From JAFGPS01 sp964628465 (GTDB taxonomy: Bacteria; Planctomycetota; Phycisphaerae; Sedimentisphaerales; Anaerobacaceae), in NCBI GenBank assembly GCA_964628465.1, contig CAZVOA010000009.1, positions 1-64,000 of the forward strand: a DNA stretch of 64,000 nucleotides, given 5' to 3'. The notes beneath the pieces were generated by a model. It saw only the letters and a program-made list of their open reading frames with translations. It did not search any database and had not been told where the DNA came from. Below, piece after piece: positions 52,695-63,700 of the stretch. Positions within the stretch are counted from its first letter, which is position 1. Each line of letters opens with the position of its first letter. The position numbers and the translations under genes were made by a program.

Positions 52695-54413
52695 TTATGC
52701 TTCCTCCTTAAACTTGTTGGCGGATATTGCAGCAGTATTTTCCAGTGAATTTTTCAGATTTGCAACGTGCTTTCCGGCAAGGTAGCCGAACGTGTAACAC
52801 CGGCCAAGTGACAAACCGAAGACAGTGAGAGGATAATCCGGGCCGCCGTAAAAACCGCCGCCAAGGTTGCCTATTGTATATAAACCTTTTATAGGTTCGC
52901 CGTCCGCGTCGAGGCATTGATGGTTTTCGTCAACAACCAAACCTGAACAAATAGTCGATATACGTAATGTTCGATGTATGCCGTAGAAGGGTGGTGTATC
53001 TATAGGATGAAGCTGGTCAGACGGTTTGCCGAAATCGGAATCTTTGCCGGACGCCGCAAGCTCGTTATATCTCTTAACGGCGGCAGCTAAATTCGACGGA
53101 TCGACTTTTATTTTCTTCGCAAGTTCTTCTATTGTATCCGCTTTAAATGTATGTATAAAAGTATCAAATACTCCTTTGTGCGGGCCAGGTTCTTCCGGCA
53201 TATAGTTTTTCATATCTTCGGGCGAAACCAAAACTCCCGGCCAGTCTTTTGCCTGTGTCATGTAGTTTGAATCGAATATTTGAGAATACTGTCCGGTATT
53301 TTCTTCCTGCCGCAGGTAATTGTTAATGACCGACATTTCGGCGTTTTCGTTTACGAATCTTTTACCGTTTTGATCGACTGCCATGAACGGCATATCGCAC
53401 ATAGTAGCCGGACCCGCGTCAAAGTCGTGCAGCATTTTTGTATGACCGACAGGTTCTATCACTGCGCCTGCCCAGTAGCCGAGAACAAAACCATCGCCTG
53501 TTCTGTTTAACTGTTTCCGGCCAAAGTTTGTCGTATCCGGGATGAAATAGTCACACATTGCCTTGTTGTTCTGGTAATCGCCGGTTGCAAGAATCACGCC
53601 TTTATTTGCCATGAATTTTGTATATTTACCATCCTTACTTTTGCCTATAACGCCAAGAACATCACCGGAAGAATTCTGAATCAGTTGTACCGCTGGTGTA
53701 CTGAAGAAGAATTCGACTCCTGCTTTCTGGGCAACCTTTGCCATCGCTCTCATGCCGTCACCGTTAGTGTAAGGTTTAGGCCCGAAATATGATGTATGAA
53801 AGTTTATTTTATAACCGTTGACATCTGTAATGTGTAATTGAGGAGCGTTTCCCTGATTGGTTACTTGTGCGTCACCTTGTTTGGCCCGGTCGATAACCCA
53901 CGTAACAGCTTCGCCGGAATTGTAAGCCCATTGCCTGAGCAGCTTTGGATTGCAGCGATGAGAGTTATCTTTGATTAATCTTGCGACAAGTGCCTCTATT
54001 CCGGCCGGATCACTTTTTGAAAGGTCTATACCTGCGCCCGCATTGCCTTGTGAGACGACAATACTTTCTTTTTGAAGTACGGCGACCTTGGAGCCATTTT
54101 CAGCGGCTGAAAGAGCTGCTGGAACTCCTGATGCTCCAGCGCCAACTATAACAACATCAAATTTTTTTGTGGCTGTTATTTCTGAATCGGAAATTGGTGC
54201 TGGTTTGGGAAGGAATGAAAGTATTGCGCTGCCATCATTGCTTTTGCCAAAGGCTAAGTTTTTTTCCATATTGGCAATCTCTTCGGCTCGGCTTTTGGGT
54301 TTACAACCGGTTAAACCTATTGCTCCTAAACCCGCCGCTGATGTTGTTGTGAGGGACAAAAATCTCCTACGAGAAATACCATGCTTGAGTGAATAATTTG
54401 TATATGAATCCAT
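52695..54413 (-). CDS. Tat-exported FAD-dependent reductase (flavocytochrome/fumarate-reductase-like)
   Basis: A 572-residue flavoprotein. The N-terminus has a twin-arginine signal (ISRRRFLSLTTTSAAG) followed by LTGC, a lipobox, so it is probably a Tat-exported lipoprotein. The FAD motif is VVIVGAGASGVPAALSAAENG (about 89), with GVILATGDYQ and C-terminal GLYTIGNLGGGFYGGPDYPL...GRCYTFGYLAGKHV. The C-terminal block differs from true fumarate reductases and is closer to the varied periplasmic flavin reductases that use host or dietary organic acceptors. With the cytochrome downstream it forms a respiratory pair with unknown acceptor. Confidence 0.85.
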   Translation of the reverse strand: MDSYTNYSLKHGISRRRFLSLTTTSAAGLGAIGLTGCKPKSRAEEIANMEKNLAFGKSNDGSAILSFLPKPAPISDSEITATKKFDVVIVGAGASGVPAALSAAENGSKVAVLQKESIVVSQGNAGAGIDLSKSDPAGIEALVARLIKDNSHRCNPKLLRQWAYNSGEAVTWVIDRAKQGDAQVTNQGNAPQLHITDVNGYKINFHTSYFGPKPYTNGDGMRAMAKVAQKAGVEFFFSTPAVQLIQNSSGDVLGVIGKSKDGKYTKFMANKGVILATGDYQNNKAMCDYFIPDTTNFGRKQLNRTGDGFVLGYWAGAVIEPVGHTKMLHDFDAGPATMCDMPFMAVDQNGKRFVNENAEMSVINNYLRQEENTGQYSQIFDSNYMTQAKDWPGVLVSPEDMKNYMPEEPGPHKGVFDTFIHTFKADTIEELAKKIKVDPSNLAAAVKRYNELAASGKDSDFGKPSDQLHPIDTPPFYGIHRTLRISTICSGLVVDENHQCLDADGEPIKGLYTIGNLGGGFYGGPDYPLTVFGLSLGRCYTFGYLAGKHVANLKNSLENTAAISANKFKEEA

Positions 54414-54688
54414 GTTTATGCCTTTAACTAAAGGTGCTTCCTGTTCTTTATTTAAAATGTTCCATATTTCATAAATTACAGCTTAATATTGTAAATGTAC
54501 GCATACATATTGTACGTACACATATTATGTTTAATATACAAAATATTTTTATATAATCAAGAAAAAATATTTTTTTCAGTAACTCTATCAGGCTTATTAG
54601 CTGATTTTTGGGTTTTATAGAAAAAAAGTCTGGATAAAGCTGTTTTTATATAGTAAAAGGGCTTATATTATAGATTACAGGAGACAAT

Positions 54689-55558
54689 ATGTTGCCAGAT
54701 GAGCTAAGAATAATAGAGTATCCGAAACTATATGAACCAATATTACTGATGGGTTTTTCCGGCTGGATGGACGGCGGCGAAGTATCGACCAGTACAGTTA
54801 AGTGCATAATCGACAAAACCAGAGCGGGAAAAATAGCCGAAATTAAACCGAAGGGTTTTTATATATACAGTTTCCCCGGTTCGATGGAACTAACCGCGAT
54901 GTTCCGTCCGTATACAAAAATTCAGGAAGGCCTGATTAAATCTTATGATAAACCATTAAACGAGTTTTTCAGCAGTACAAGAGATAATATTATACTGTTT
55001 CTCGGTAAGGAACCGAATCTGAAATGGGAGGAATACGCGAATTGCATTTTTGCGTTGTGCGAGCAGTTTGGCGTGAAAATGATATATTTCATAGGTTCCG
55101 TTGCCGGTCTTGTGCCGCATACACGCGAGCCTAAACTATTTTGCTCTGTCTCTGATATGAAATTAAGAGATACTTTTAAGCATTACGGCCTTAGCTTGAC
55201 TAATTACGAAGGACCGGCAAGCATAGTGACATATTTAACATCAGAATGCGCTAAACGGGAATTGAATATGATAAGCCTGGTTGCATCTGTTCCAGCTTAC
55301 GTCCAGGGAAATAATCCCAAGTGCATAGGAGCCGTGACAAGGCGCCTTGCCGGAATGCTTAATCTTGAACTTGATCTGAGTGATCTCGAAATTGTTAGTG
55401 AAGAATTCGAGAAGAAATTAGAAGAGATTATTGAGCAGCAGCCTGAATTGGCTGAAAATATTAAAAAACTCGAAGAAGACTACGACAGTGAAATATTCAA
55501 TCATGAGATGTCTGATATTAAACGCTGGCTCGAACAGCAGGGCATTCGCGTTGATTAA
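54689..55558 (+). CDS. PAC2 family protein
   Basis: A 289-residue protein of the PAC2 (proteasome assembly chaperone 2-like) family, as shown by LLMGFSGWMDGGEVSTSTVKCI at the N-terminus, FIGSVAGLVPHTREP, and NYEGPASIVTYLTSECAKRELNMISLVASVPAYVQ in the middle, ending in an acidic coiled coil (about 230-275). Bacterial members exist without proteasomes and their role is unclear. GGAGA precedes the ATG. Its stop codon overlaps the stop of the convergent 834-residue protein gene (TTAA shared). Confidence 0.85.
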   Translation: MLPDELRIIEYPKLYEPILLMGFSGWMDGGEVSTSTVKCIIDKTRAGKIAEIKPKGFYIYSFPGSMELTAMFRPYTKIQEGLIKSYDKPLNEFFSSTRDNIILFLGKEPNLKWEEYANCIFALCEQFGVKMIYFIGSVAGLVPHTREPKLFCSVSDMKLRDTFKHYGLSLTNYEGPASIVTYLTSECAKRELNMISLVASVPAYVQGNNPKCIGAVTRRLAGMLNLELDLSDLEIVSEEFEKKLEEIIEQQPELAENIKKLEEDYDSEIFNHEMSDIKRWLEQQGIRVD

Positions 55559-58059
55559 TTTTCATGAAGTTCCGTTTCTGATATAATTCTCTTTAAGAGG
55601 TTGAATTCGAGATCAAAAACTTTTCTCTGCTCGATATTCGGTATTACGTCACCAGTAATCCCCATGGACGCATCGGTGAATTTCGAGGCAAAGCTAATTA
55701 CGGTGACCGTACCTTTTCCGAAATTCATACTTGCGCCGATTGCGATATTATTTACCCGTAAAAACGGCTCTGCTCCTTCAATCGGATAAGCCGATTCAAT
55801 TGTAGTCGTCGGCCAGTTTTGAGGTGCTGTAAGCTGACCTTTCTGGGTAGTAGTCCGGTTGATATTTATTCCGAAAGGATACAGCAGGCTATTCGCTTTC
55901 GAGTCCATATTTTCCGGTGAGTCCAGAATCAATATTTTCCCACCATTAGTGACATAATCTACGAGTGCTTTGCGAAATTCATTTGATACTGTAAGATTAG
56001 GATACATAAAAACAACAAGGTCACTGGAAATCGCATCGATTCCTTCTTTTCGTGCAGTGAAGCAGCCGAGTCTTAAAATCCATCGTTCGAATATCCCGAA
56101 ACCATTCTTTTGACCAGAAATGAAACCGCTTCGGGACAGGGGGGAGTTGCAGATTGTTCTGTCTATCGTGACATTAATCATTGGTCGCTTTGCTTGCGGC
56201 TCAGGCATGGAATATTTATGAATTGTTTTTGCTCCTGCTGAAGCTGCCGCCCAGCCTAATAATGCTGAAGTCATTACTATCAGCCAAACACTGTTTAACT
56301 TTTTTGATAATATAATACCAATAGTCAAAATGATTAATCCTGAAATCAGCAGCAGGGCAGTGATATTAAATCTCAGGTTTTTGTGATTGAGCCACTCTAT
56401 CATTCCGAGCATTAATTCCGCTTTGCCAGGTTCAAAAGTCGCGAAGTTGGAAAAAATAGTAGAATCAGTAAATCCAGCGACACGACCCTGGCCGTAATGT
56501 GTGGCCCATAACTGAGTAAATGCACCGTATCGCATTTGCGCGAGATTGTCCGGCTGCGGGTAATAATTACTCACGTGATAATCGGCGGTAAGATTTTTCA
56601 AACTAGTCGAGCGAATAGCCGCTCGTCCGAATTTTGTCAGCGGCTCAATGGAACACGAGACGGCGAAATTCAGATAAGGCATATTTTGGATTATCGGATG
56701 CGGTACAAGCGGCGGATTGTAAAGCTGCTCGAAAGTCGTATCCATATCAAAAAGACAATCGTAGCGGAATTTGAATCCGAATACTTTTGCTATATAGTTT
56801 GTGTATGTGCCGGAATTAAATACACTCGTATGCTCGCCGAGAAGCATCAGGCCGCCGCCTTGTTTCACGAAGTCCTTGATAATAGAAACTTCTTCTGGTG
56901 TGTATCGTGACGTTGGTACTTTAATTATCAGAACATCGCAATTGTTGAGAGTTGTTTTATCAATTGCGACTGTAAGGCGTGACATATTGTAAAATCGGGA
57001 GCAGTAATCGTAAATGCAGGCATAGTTATATCCTGAATCCTGACCATACCATTCAGTATCAAAAGGTTTGTCTGTCCGTTCCCATGTTGAGTGAAACTCA
57101 TCTACCATGACACGTTCCTTTTTTCTTGCGCCAGGTATATCCAGCCATAATCCTGAAATAATCAAAAAGCTGCCCAGAAAAATCATTGTGATAATTGCAA
57201 TCTTTTTATAAGTGGTGATTTCAGGAAGTGCTGCCGGGATATGTTGTTTATCGAAAGGTCTGTGTATGAATCGTATTGCCAGAAGAACCGGTCCTGTCAA
57301 AAACAGCAGGAGCAGCCATCGATTCCAGAACTGTGTTACTAAAACAAGCTCTGATTCATACTCTGTTTCCAATGCTCGATGCATAAATATCGATATAATA
57401 ATTGCCGCTCGCACAGGCAGCCATAGAATTATTGAAATAATAAAAATGGCCAATTGCTTTGTAAGGTTTGTGTCCTTCGATTTGCATAGGCAAAGAATGA
57501 TAATTCCGCCAAAGAGAAAAACAAAAGTCGCCGGGTCGAAAAACAATTCCCATGTAGAGCCGAGCTGATGGACGAGCCGCTGTGTGTATAATGCAAGGTT
57601 CAATCCATTAAACGCGGATGGAATACCGATTATTCGAGTTATGCCGCAAAGAAAATACGAAATAAATTTCGGCAATTCATGTGACATTGAAGTAAAATAG
57701 GTATAAATCCAAATGCCTATAGACTGAACTAATAAAATAGAACCTGCAAGAATGAAAGCAGGCGATAAATATTGCGGCCAGCGACGAGGAATTGGTATAG
57801 TGACAAGTACAAGTCCGGTGAAGATTAATAATGGTGCGATACGATACGGCCATGGAGTTAATTTTATAACAGGTAAAAGCATAATCGCCGCAATAGTGAC
57901 CTCGAACGCTGTCGGTTTTCGAATCTGAGCACCGATTAAAAGTCCTGTGCCTGCCGCGATTAAAACAGACCATGTCAGCCATTGGGCGTCATTGTAATAG
58001 TTCAATCCGAACAGCCATGAAGCGCTGAATAAAGCAAGGCTAATCCATATTCTTTTCAA
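55555..58059 (-). CDS. large membrane protein with two GATase1/DUF4350-like domains (second of pair)
   Basis: An 834-residue protein from a TTG start with AGGAGG seven bases upstream. The N-terminal 270 residues hold about eight membrane helices. A soluble domain follows (about 315-540; DVLIIKVPTSRYTPEEVSII then FVKQGGGLMLLGEHTS), then two helices (about 565-605), then a second related soluble domain (DLVVFMYPNLTVSNEFRKAL then YVTNGGKILILDSPEN). Both resemble the GATase1-like/DUF4350 fold seen in GldG-type proteins. The first membrane block faintly recalls exosortases but lacks their CSG motif. It overlaps the upstream 869-residue gene by four bases (TTGA). Function unknown. Confidence 0.6.
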   Translation of the reverse strand: MKRIWISLALFSASWLFGLNYYNDAQWLTWSVLIAAGTGLLIGAQIRKPTAFEVTIAAIMLLPVIKLTPWPYRIAPLLIFTGLVLVTIPIPRRWPQYLSPAFILAGSILLVQSIGIWIYTYFTSMSHELPKFISYFLCGITRIIGIPSAFNGLNLALYTQRLVHQLGSTWELFFDPATFVFLFGGIIILCLCKSKDTNLTKQLAIFIISIILWLPVRAAIIISIFMHRALETEYESELVLVTQFWNRWLLLLFLTGPVLLAIRFIHRPFDKQHIPAALPEITTYKKIAIITMIFLGSFLIISGLWLDIPGARKKERVMVDEFHSTWERTDKPFDTEWYGQDSGYNYACIYDYCSRFYNMSRLTVAIDKTTLNNCDVLIIKVPTSRYTPEEVSIIKDFVKQGGGLMLLGEHTSVFNSGTYTNYIAKVFGFKFRYDCLFDMDTTFEQLYNPPLVPHPIIQNMPYLNFAVSCSIEPLTKFGRAAIRSTSLKNLTADYHVSNYYPQPDNLAQMRYGAFTQLWATHYGQGRVAGFTDSTIFSNFATFEPGKAELMLGMIEWLNHKNLRFNITALLLISGLIILTIGIILSKKLNSVWLIVMTSALLGWAAASAGAKTIHKYSMPEPQAKRPMINVTIDRTICNSPLSRSGFISGQKNGFGIFERWILRLGCFTARKEGIDAISSDLVVFMYPNLTVSNEFRKALVDYVTNGGKILILDSPENMDSKANSLLYPFGININRTTTQKGQLTAPQNWPTTTIESAYPIEGAEPFLRVNNIAIGASMNFGKGTVTVISFASKFTDASMGITGDVIPNIEQRKVFDLEFNLLKRIISETELHEN

Positions 58060-60665
58060 TTTACGTCCTCCTGCCGGGGGTCATTGACTGGAGTCGGTTC
58101 AAGCAAGGCTGGCGGAATCCATTGTTCCTGGTCTTTCAAAACTGTAATAAACCATCGCCAGAAGTCGGCGTTTTCCCGCATCCCTTCGAATGCTTCTCCG
58201 CCTTCCCATTCGAGATTTTTATTCATCGCGAAACTTGTATCGCCGATGACTACGACTTTTCCTTTGCCGAAGTTTCGCATTATAATTACCGGGACATTAT
58301 CATGTCCATAAGCGATTACTCTGGCCTGCGGGTCGTTGCTATAAACAGGCCAAGCCGCATAAAAACGAACAAATGCCTGCTTCTCTCCCAATCCCAGGTA
58401 AGGTGACTTAAAATACCCGAATGGTGTCGGTTCAAGTTTGTCGGTGGTGGAGCCGCCGATAGAAAAACCGAACTGCGAGAGTAATGAAGAGCATGGTCCT
58501 GCGTCGTCCTTGCCTACAGTAATGATAAAGTCACCGCCGTTCATTACAAAATCTTTTATTGCCTTCTGCTCTTTTCTGGTAAAACTTCGTGAAGGCGCTA
58601 TTGAGATAAAAAGGTCTGCTAACGCTATATGTTTTTCGGAAAATTCCTCAAGTGATAACGCGAGATAATCGTTTCGCATTAATGTAAGCATGAGACCGCC
58701 AATACCGTCCGCTCTCCACGATTCGCCGCTATAAGCTTCAAAGTGTGAAGAATCAACATATGCGAGATTATTCGGTGATTTGTAACGTCCATCGGGAGGT
58801 ATTTCACCTGAATATTGTGTAATCGCATAAGATATTGTCATTGAAATCATCAGGCAGAGAATTATCGCCGTAATTTTTGATGGGCTTGGTTTTGTTAAAA
58901 CGAATATAATAAGTAATATACCTGAAATTATTCCCAAAAGTTGTCTCCACACAGGATGAGCGTTGTTATGACCTGCAAGGTATCCGAAAAGTCTTGAAGT
59001 AAAAGCATATGCGCTTACATTAATTCCATTTGTCAGGCTTGAAGTGTCACCAAATGCGATAATACGCCCTTTTCCGAAAGGCTGCTCGGCGGCGAGGACT
59101 AAATCTCCGAGTCTTTCTCCTTGATTATAAATATCGTCACCCATCATAGCTCTGCCGCTGCCCCTGTCACCCATATCAGACCATCCCCATCGGCCAATCA
59201 GGAGCGGCCTTGCCGGCCAGTTAATATTTAATGACGCGCCTATTACAACGCCGAATTTATTTCTTTCATCAGGAATACCAGCTGTCGCCGGGTGCAGAAT
59301 CGGTTCGTATGACTGAAGCCAGCCTCCTATTGTGAATGTGGCGCAATCGAATTCTACCTGAATGTCGGTTGGCTCCAGCACTTCGTTGAAACGATTGTTT
59401 CCATTGCTGTCACAAGTTGTATGTTCACCCATGACGAGCAGCGAGCCGCCGTTTTTTACGAAGCTCCAGATTCGATCCAATTGTCCCTCTTCCCACGGAT
59501 CATCGGGAAACAGTAATACCAGTACATCCGCGTCACTCAGGTCTTCCTGAAATAAATTTTCCGAAACCAGGCTGGTTCCGCCAAGACTTTCCACGAATTT
59601 CGGAAGCATTCCGTACATTCCGCTCGATAATCTGCCATACTGTCCGTGTTCGGATTTGAGCCAGTTGAGAAAACCTTTCTCATTAAAAACTATCTTTTTG
59701 CCCTGCAAAGTTAATTGGTTCGGATATAGTGCAATTATAAGCGGTAGTAAAATTGCCAGAGCCGCTCCAAAAATTCCAATTATATATTTTTTCCGCAGGG
59801 ATGAAGGAAAAGATGCTTTTGAAGAATTGTTCTCTGTGGGTAATAATACCCAATGGAATATACACGTTGAGATAAGCAGTTGGATTCCACAAGCCAGGAT
59901 CGGTAAGTTCCATGGAACAGCTTTGTAAAATAAACCTGCCCATGACCAGATTTCTTCACCGATAGGTTCGACTACTGTTTGAGAAAGTTGAGGAGCGTAA
60001 GATAATGCAATAAGATAGCAAAGATGGCCCGCGAAAATTCCAGCGAATCCATAAAACGCTTTTGTTGTCTTTGGTTTTGGAGTTTCTGATAAACACAAAA
60101 TCCAGAAAATACTCATTAAAATCAGATAATCTATTCCAGCGAAAGTTGAACCCGCCAATAAAGGCTGATTAGTAACTGATTTTGTTATGTTCCCCAAAAT
60201 CCTGCTGATATTATCCGAAATTATCCAAATAGTTGGAATTCCAATATAAGCCATTTTGTAAATAGCGAATATCAAAATAGAAACAGATAAAATGAGGGAA
60301 ATTCTTTTTGTAAATCCCGATGAAGAAATAGAATATCCAGAAAGAACAAGAGAAACTGCCAATACATTTATTGCCTGTAAAGGTGACGTTGTCATATAAA
60401 TCGCAATGCAGGCTAAAACAAGCATGATTAAGCGGCTGGTATTTTTATTCCATGGACAAGGACGCGGAGCCAATACAGCGATACTTAAACATAACAGAGT
60501 CAAAATATGCCGTAAAGGATGTGATAATAATCCAGTGGAACCTGCGGCAATCCAAGCCGCTGTTAATGAAAATATCACGAAAATAGTAAGTCCATAATCC
60601 GTTTTCTTTTCCGGTGAGGAATCTTTAGCAAGTCCTTCGGATTGTAATAGTCTTCTCTGGCTCAC
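58056..60665 (-). CDS. large membrane protein with two GATase1/DUF4350-like domains (first of pair)
   Basis: An 869-residue protein with the same plan as its downstream neighbour: about eight N-terminal helices (30-310), a soluble domain (DVLVLLFPDDPWEEGQLDRI then FVKNGGSLLVMGEHTT), one or two helices (about 580-620), and a second soluble domain (DLFISIAPSRSFTRKEQKAI then FVMNGGDFIITVGKDD, later FGKGKVVVIGDTSF). The start is GTG 60665 with no strong ribosome site. It follows the giant cysteine-repeat gene after 68 bases on the same strand, so the three may be co-transcribed. I do not know its function. Confidence 0.6.
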   Translation of the reverse strand: MSQRRLLQSEGLAKDSSPEKKTDYGLTIFVIFSLTAAWIAAGSTGLLSHPLRHILTLLCLSIAVLAPRPCPWNKNTSRLIMLVLACIAIYMTTSPLQAINVLAVSLVLSGYSISSSGFTKRISLILSVSILIFAIYKMAYIGIPTIWIISDNISRILGNITKSVTNQPLLAGSTFAGIDYLILMSIFWILCLSETPKPKTTKAFYGFAGIFAGHLCYLIALSYAPQLSQTVVEPIGEEIWSWAGLFYKAVPWNLPILACGIQLLISTCIFHWVLLPTENNSSKASFPSSLRKKYIIGIFGAALAILLPLIIALYPNQLTLQGKKIVFNEKGFLNWLKSEHGQYGRLSSGMYGMLPKFVESLGGTSLVSENLFQEDLSDADVLVLLFPDDPWEEGQLDRIWSFVKNGGSLLVMGEHTTCDSNGNNRFNEVLEPTDIQVEFDCATFTIGGWLQSYEPILHPATAGIPDERNKFGVVIGASLNINWPARPLLIGRWGWSDMGDRGSGRAMMGDDIYNQGERLGDLVLAAEQPFGKGRIIAFGDTSSLTNGINVSAYAFTSRLFGYLAGHNNAHPVWRQLLGIISGILLIIFVLTKPSPSKITAIILCLMISMTISYAITQYSGEIPPDGRYKSPNNLAYVDSSHFEAYSGESWRADGIGGLMLTLMRNDYLALSLEEFSEKHIALADLFISIAPSRSFTRKEQKAIKDFVMNGGDFIITVGKDDAGPCSSLLSQFGFSIGGSTTDKLEPTPFGYFKSPYLGLGEKQAFVRFYAAWPVYSNDPQARVIAYGHDNVPVIIMRNFGKGKVVVIGDTSFAMNKNLEWEGGEAFEGMRENADFWRWFITVLKDQEQWIPPALLEPTPVNDPRQEDVN

Positions 60666-60733
60666 GTAGAGGATTATACCTTAGTTTATATACTCTGTAA
60701 TCAGAAATAAATATAAAAAACGCAAAAAATAAA

Positions 60734-63700
60734 TTATATAACGCTAACCAGTAATTTCGCGTTTTCAATAATAGTTGGGCATTTCACATCAACAGCCGGA
60801 CAAGACTGCGCCGCTGGCACTGCCGCTGATCTTTTTGCTTCTGCTATTGTTAGATTAGAATATGTCAGGCTTTCATCACCGCGGACTTGCCATGGCGGAA
60901 TTGGTGGAGGGTCACAACTTCCGGTTGGATTTGGAGGCGGACATTTCGTCTGGCTGTATGGACACTGAGTTTCAACCTGTGTGCACCATGTCTCATATCG
61001 TGGACATTGAGTAATTACTACTGGGCAATATGTTGGCCCGTTTGGGCATTTTGTCTCTGTCGGAGGGCATTCCGTTTCTACTACAGGACATCGAGTTTGA
61101 ACCACCGGGCATTTGGTTTCCACGGCCGGATATACTGTTTCAACCTGACATTGTTCAGGCGGACACTGTGTTTCAACAACTGGGCATTCTGTGCTTTTCG
61201 ATGGACACTTTGTTTTCATAACAGGGCATTTAGTGTCAGTAACCGGACATTGAGTCTCGACAACCGGACATCTGGTGTCATAAGCAGGGCAGTTTGTCGC
61301 TGATACAGGACATTTTGTTTTCTCAACCGGGCATTTGGTTTCCTCAGCCGGATATATTGTTTCTATCTGGCAGGTTGTCCCAGGTAGCGCTGGTGGACAT
61401 TGCGTTTCAATAGGAGGACATTCCGTATTAACAGCAGTACACTGAGTCGGAACAGGCGGACATACAGATGTTTCTGCCGGGCATCTTGTCTCAGAAGGAG
61501 GACATTGTGTCGATAATGTCGGGCATATTGTTTGCTGTGCCGGACACTTTGTCTCTGAAACAGGGCAGACAGTTTCAACCGGACACTGAGTGGCAATTAC
61601 CTGGCATAAAGTCGGTTCCGGCGGACATTGCGTTTCAATAGGTGGGCATCTCGTTGGTTCTTCAGGGCATCTTGTATTTGTCGTCGGGCAGCTTGTGTTG
61701 TAAGGCGGGCATTCTGTTTCAGCAACCGGACACTGTGTATAAACAGCCGGACAAATAGTTTCAGAACTCCCCTGACAAACTGTTATCGTATAGCACTGAG
61801 TTTCAACAAAGGGACATTGAGTTTCAATAACCGGGCATTTCGTATCAGATGGCGGGCATTCCGTCTCAACCACCGGACACTGTGTAAGAACAGCTGGGCA
61901 AATAGTCTCTGAGCTTCCCTGGCAAACAGTTATTGCATAGCATTTTGTTTCGACAAAGGGACATGTAGTTTCCACGACGGGGCATTCAGTTTCTACCGGT
62001 GGACATCTTGTTTCAGTGACGGGGCATTTAGTGGAAACGACCGGGCATTTTGTTTCTGAAGCGGGACAAATTGTATCAACCGGACACTGAGTTTCTATTA
62101 CCTGGCAAAGAGTAGGTTCCGGCGGGCACTGGGTTTCGACAGGCGGACATCTTGTCGGTTCTTCAGGACATTGCGTTACAACAGCCGGACATATAGTTTC
62201 CGAACTGCCCTGACATACTGTAATCGCTACGCATTTAGTTACAGTTGGCGGACATTTTGTTTCGGCAACGGGGCATTTTGTGTAAACCGCCGGGCAGATT
62301 GTCTCTGAACTTCCCCCGCAGACAGTAATTGCGTAACATTTCGTTTCGACAAAAGGACATTGAGTTTCAACTACCGGGCATTGTGTATCTATCGCCGGAC
62401 ATTTTGTATCGGATGTTGGGCATCTGGTTTCAACGATAGGACAATGAGTATAGACAGCCGGACAGATAGTTTCAGAGCTTCCCTGGCAAACAGTAATTGC
62501 ATAACATTGTGTTTCCACAAAAGGACATTGCGTTTCTACAACAGGGCATTGTGTAAGAACCGCCGGACATATAGTCTCTGAACTTCCCTGACAAACTGTA
62601 ATTGCCATACACTGCGTTTGTACCGGCGGACAATTAGTAGCTACGGCAGGGCATTTCGTATTAACCGGCGGGCATACAGTAACCTGCGTAGGACATTTCG
62701 TCTGGACAGCCGAGCATTGAGTCAGAGCTACCGGTCTCATGGTAGGTACTCCAGGGTCTTGAGTGAACGTCAACTGGAATGCCATATCTATGGAATTTCT
62801 TTCAATATCGTAATACGGATGTTTCTTCGGATAACGAAGTTCCTTCCAGAGTCTTGGTAATTCCGAGCCGACATCCCAGACGGCATCGTCCATAAAGTGG
62901 TCCGGCCATCGTCGTGTTTTCCAGCCGAATTGGCCGTCATTCGTATCTACCCTGATTGCAAGCCAGTATATTTTGGGATTTTCAGGTGTTCCCTGCTGCA
63001 TGAAAGCTTCATCTGGATTAATATCGATATCTATTTTCCAGATTTGCCTGTCTGCGCCTTCTTTTATTATATTTTTAACCGGATCCAACCACCATTCACC
63101 GGGCTTGCGCACTTCATAGTATAATTTTTCTTTAAATTCACCTTTATGGAAGTCTTTTTGCCACAACAGATTATTGGGTTTGGAATAAGGATTTATCTTG
63201 GTAGCGGGGTCATCATCATAAATACTTAGATGAATTCTAAGTATATCATATTTTTTATCCTGTCTCCATGAACCCCAGAAATGGACATCAGTAATCTTAT
63301 CCGTACTGGTACATTCAAAGTCGTCCGCTATTATTCGTAAACCTTCGTTCGAGTCAACTCTTATATCAATTCCGTGCGGTGTAACATCAGGAAGCTGTAA
63401 CCATTTTGTGAAAGGTGAGAGTGATTCGATAACGACTTCATAATCCTCGACTTCACCGTCCTTAGCCGGTCCATCGGGTTCAAGATTACCTTGTCTGCTG
63501 ATTCGGAACCTTGCGAAGGATTGTCCCGGTACTGCGTGATCGGGAACAATAAACGAAATAACATGCAAACCCTCGGCCAGGAAACTATTATAAACTTCCT
63601 CCTCCGGCTGCCATTCCATATCGCTGTTGTAGTCGATCCACGCCTGAACAATTCCTCCGCCTCCTCCTACTTCGAGTGTGATATCAGCAGGGTAGCCGGG

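Noticed and set aside
60930..62740. Regular DNA repetition resembling an array
   Set aside because: The 21-base period equals seven codons of an open coding frame, with no conserved repeat plus unique spacer structure, so it is not a CRISPR array.
60887..63124. Many plus-strand open frames rich in Arg, Thr, Phe and Cys opposite the giant gene
   Set aside because: They are the antisense reading of the 21-base periodic DNA encoding the Thr-x-Cys-Pro repeats and have no independent support.
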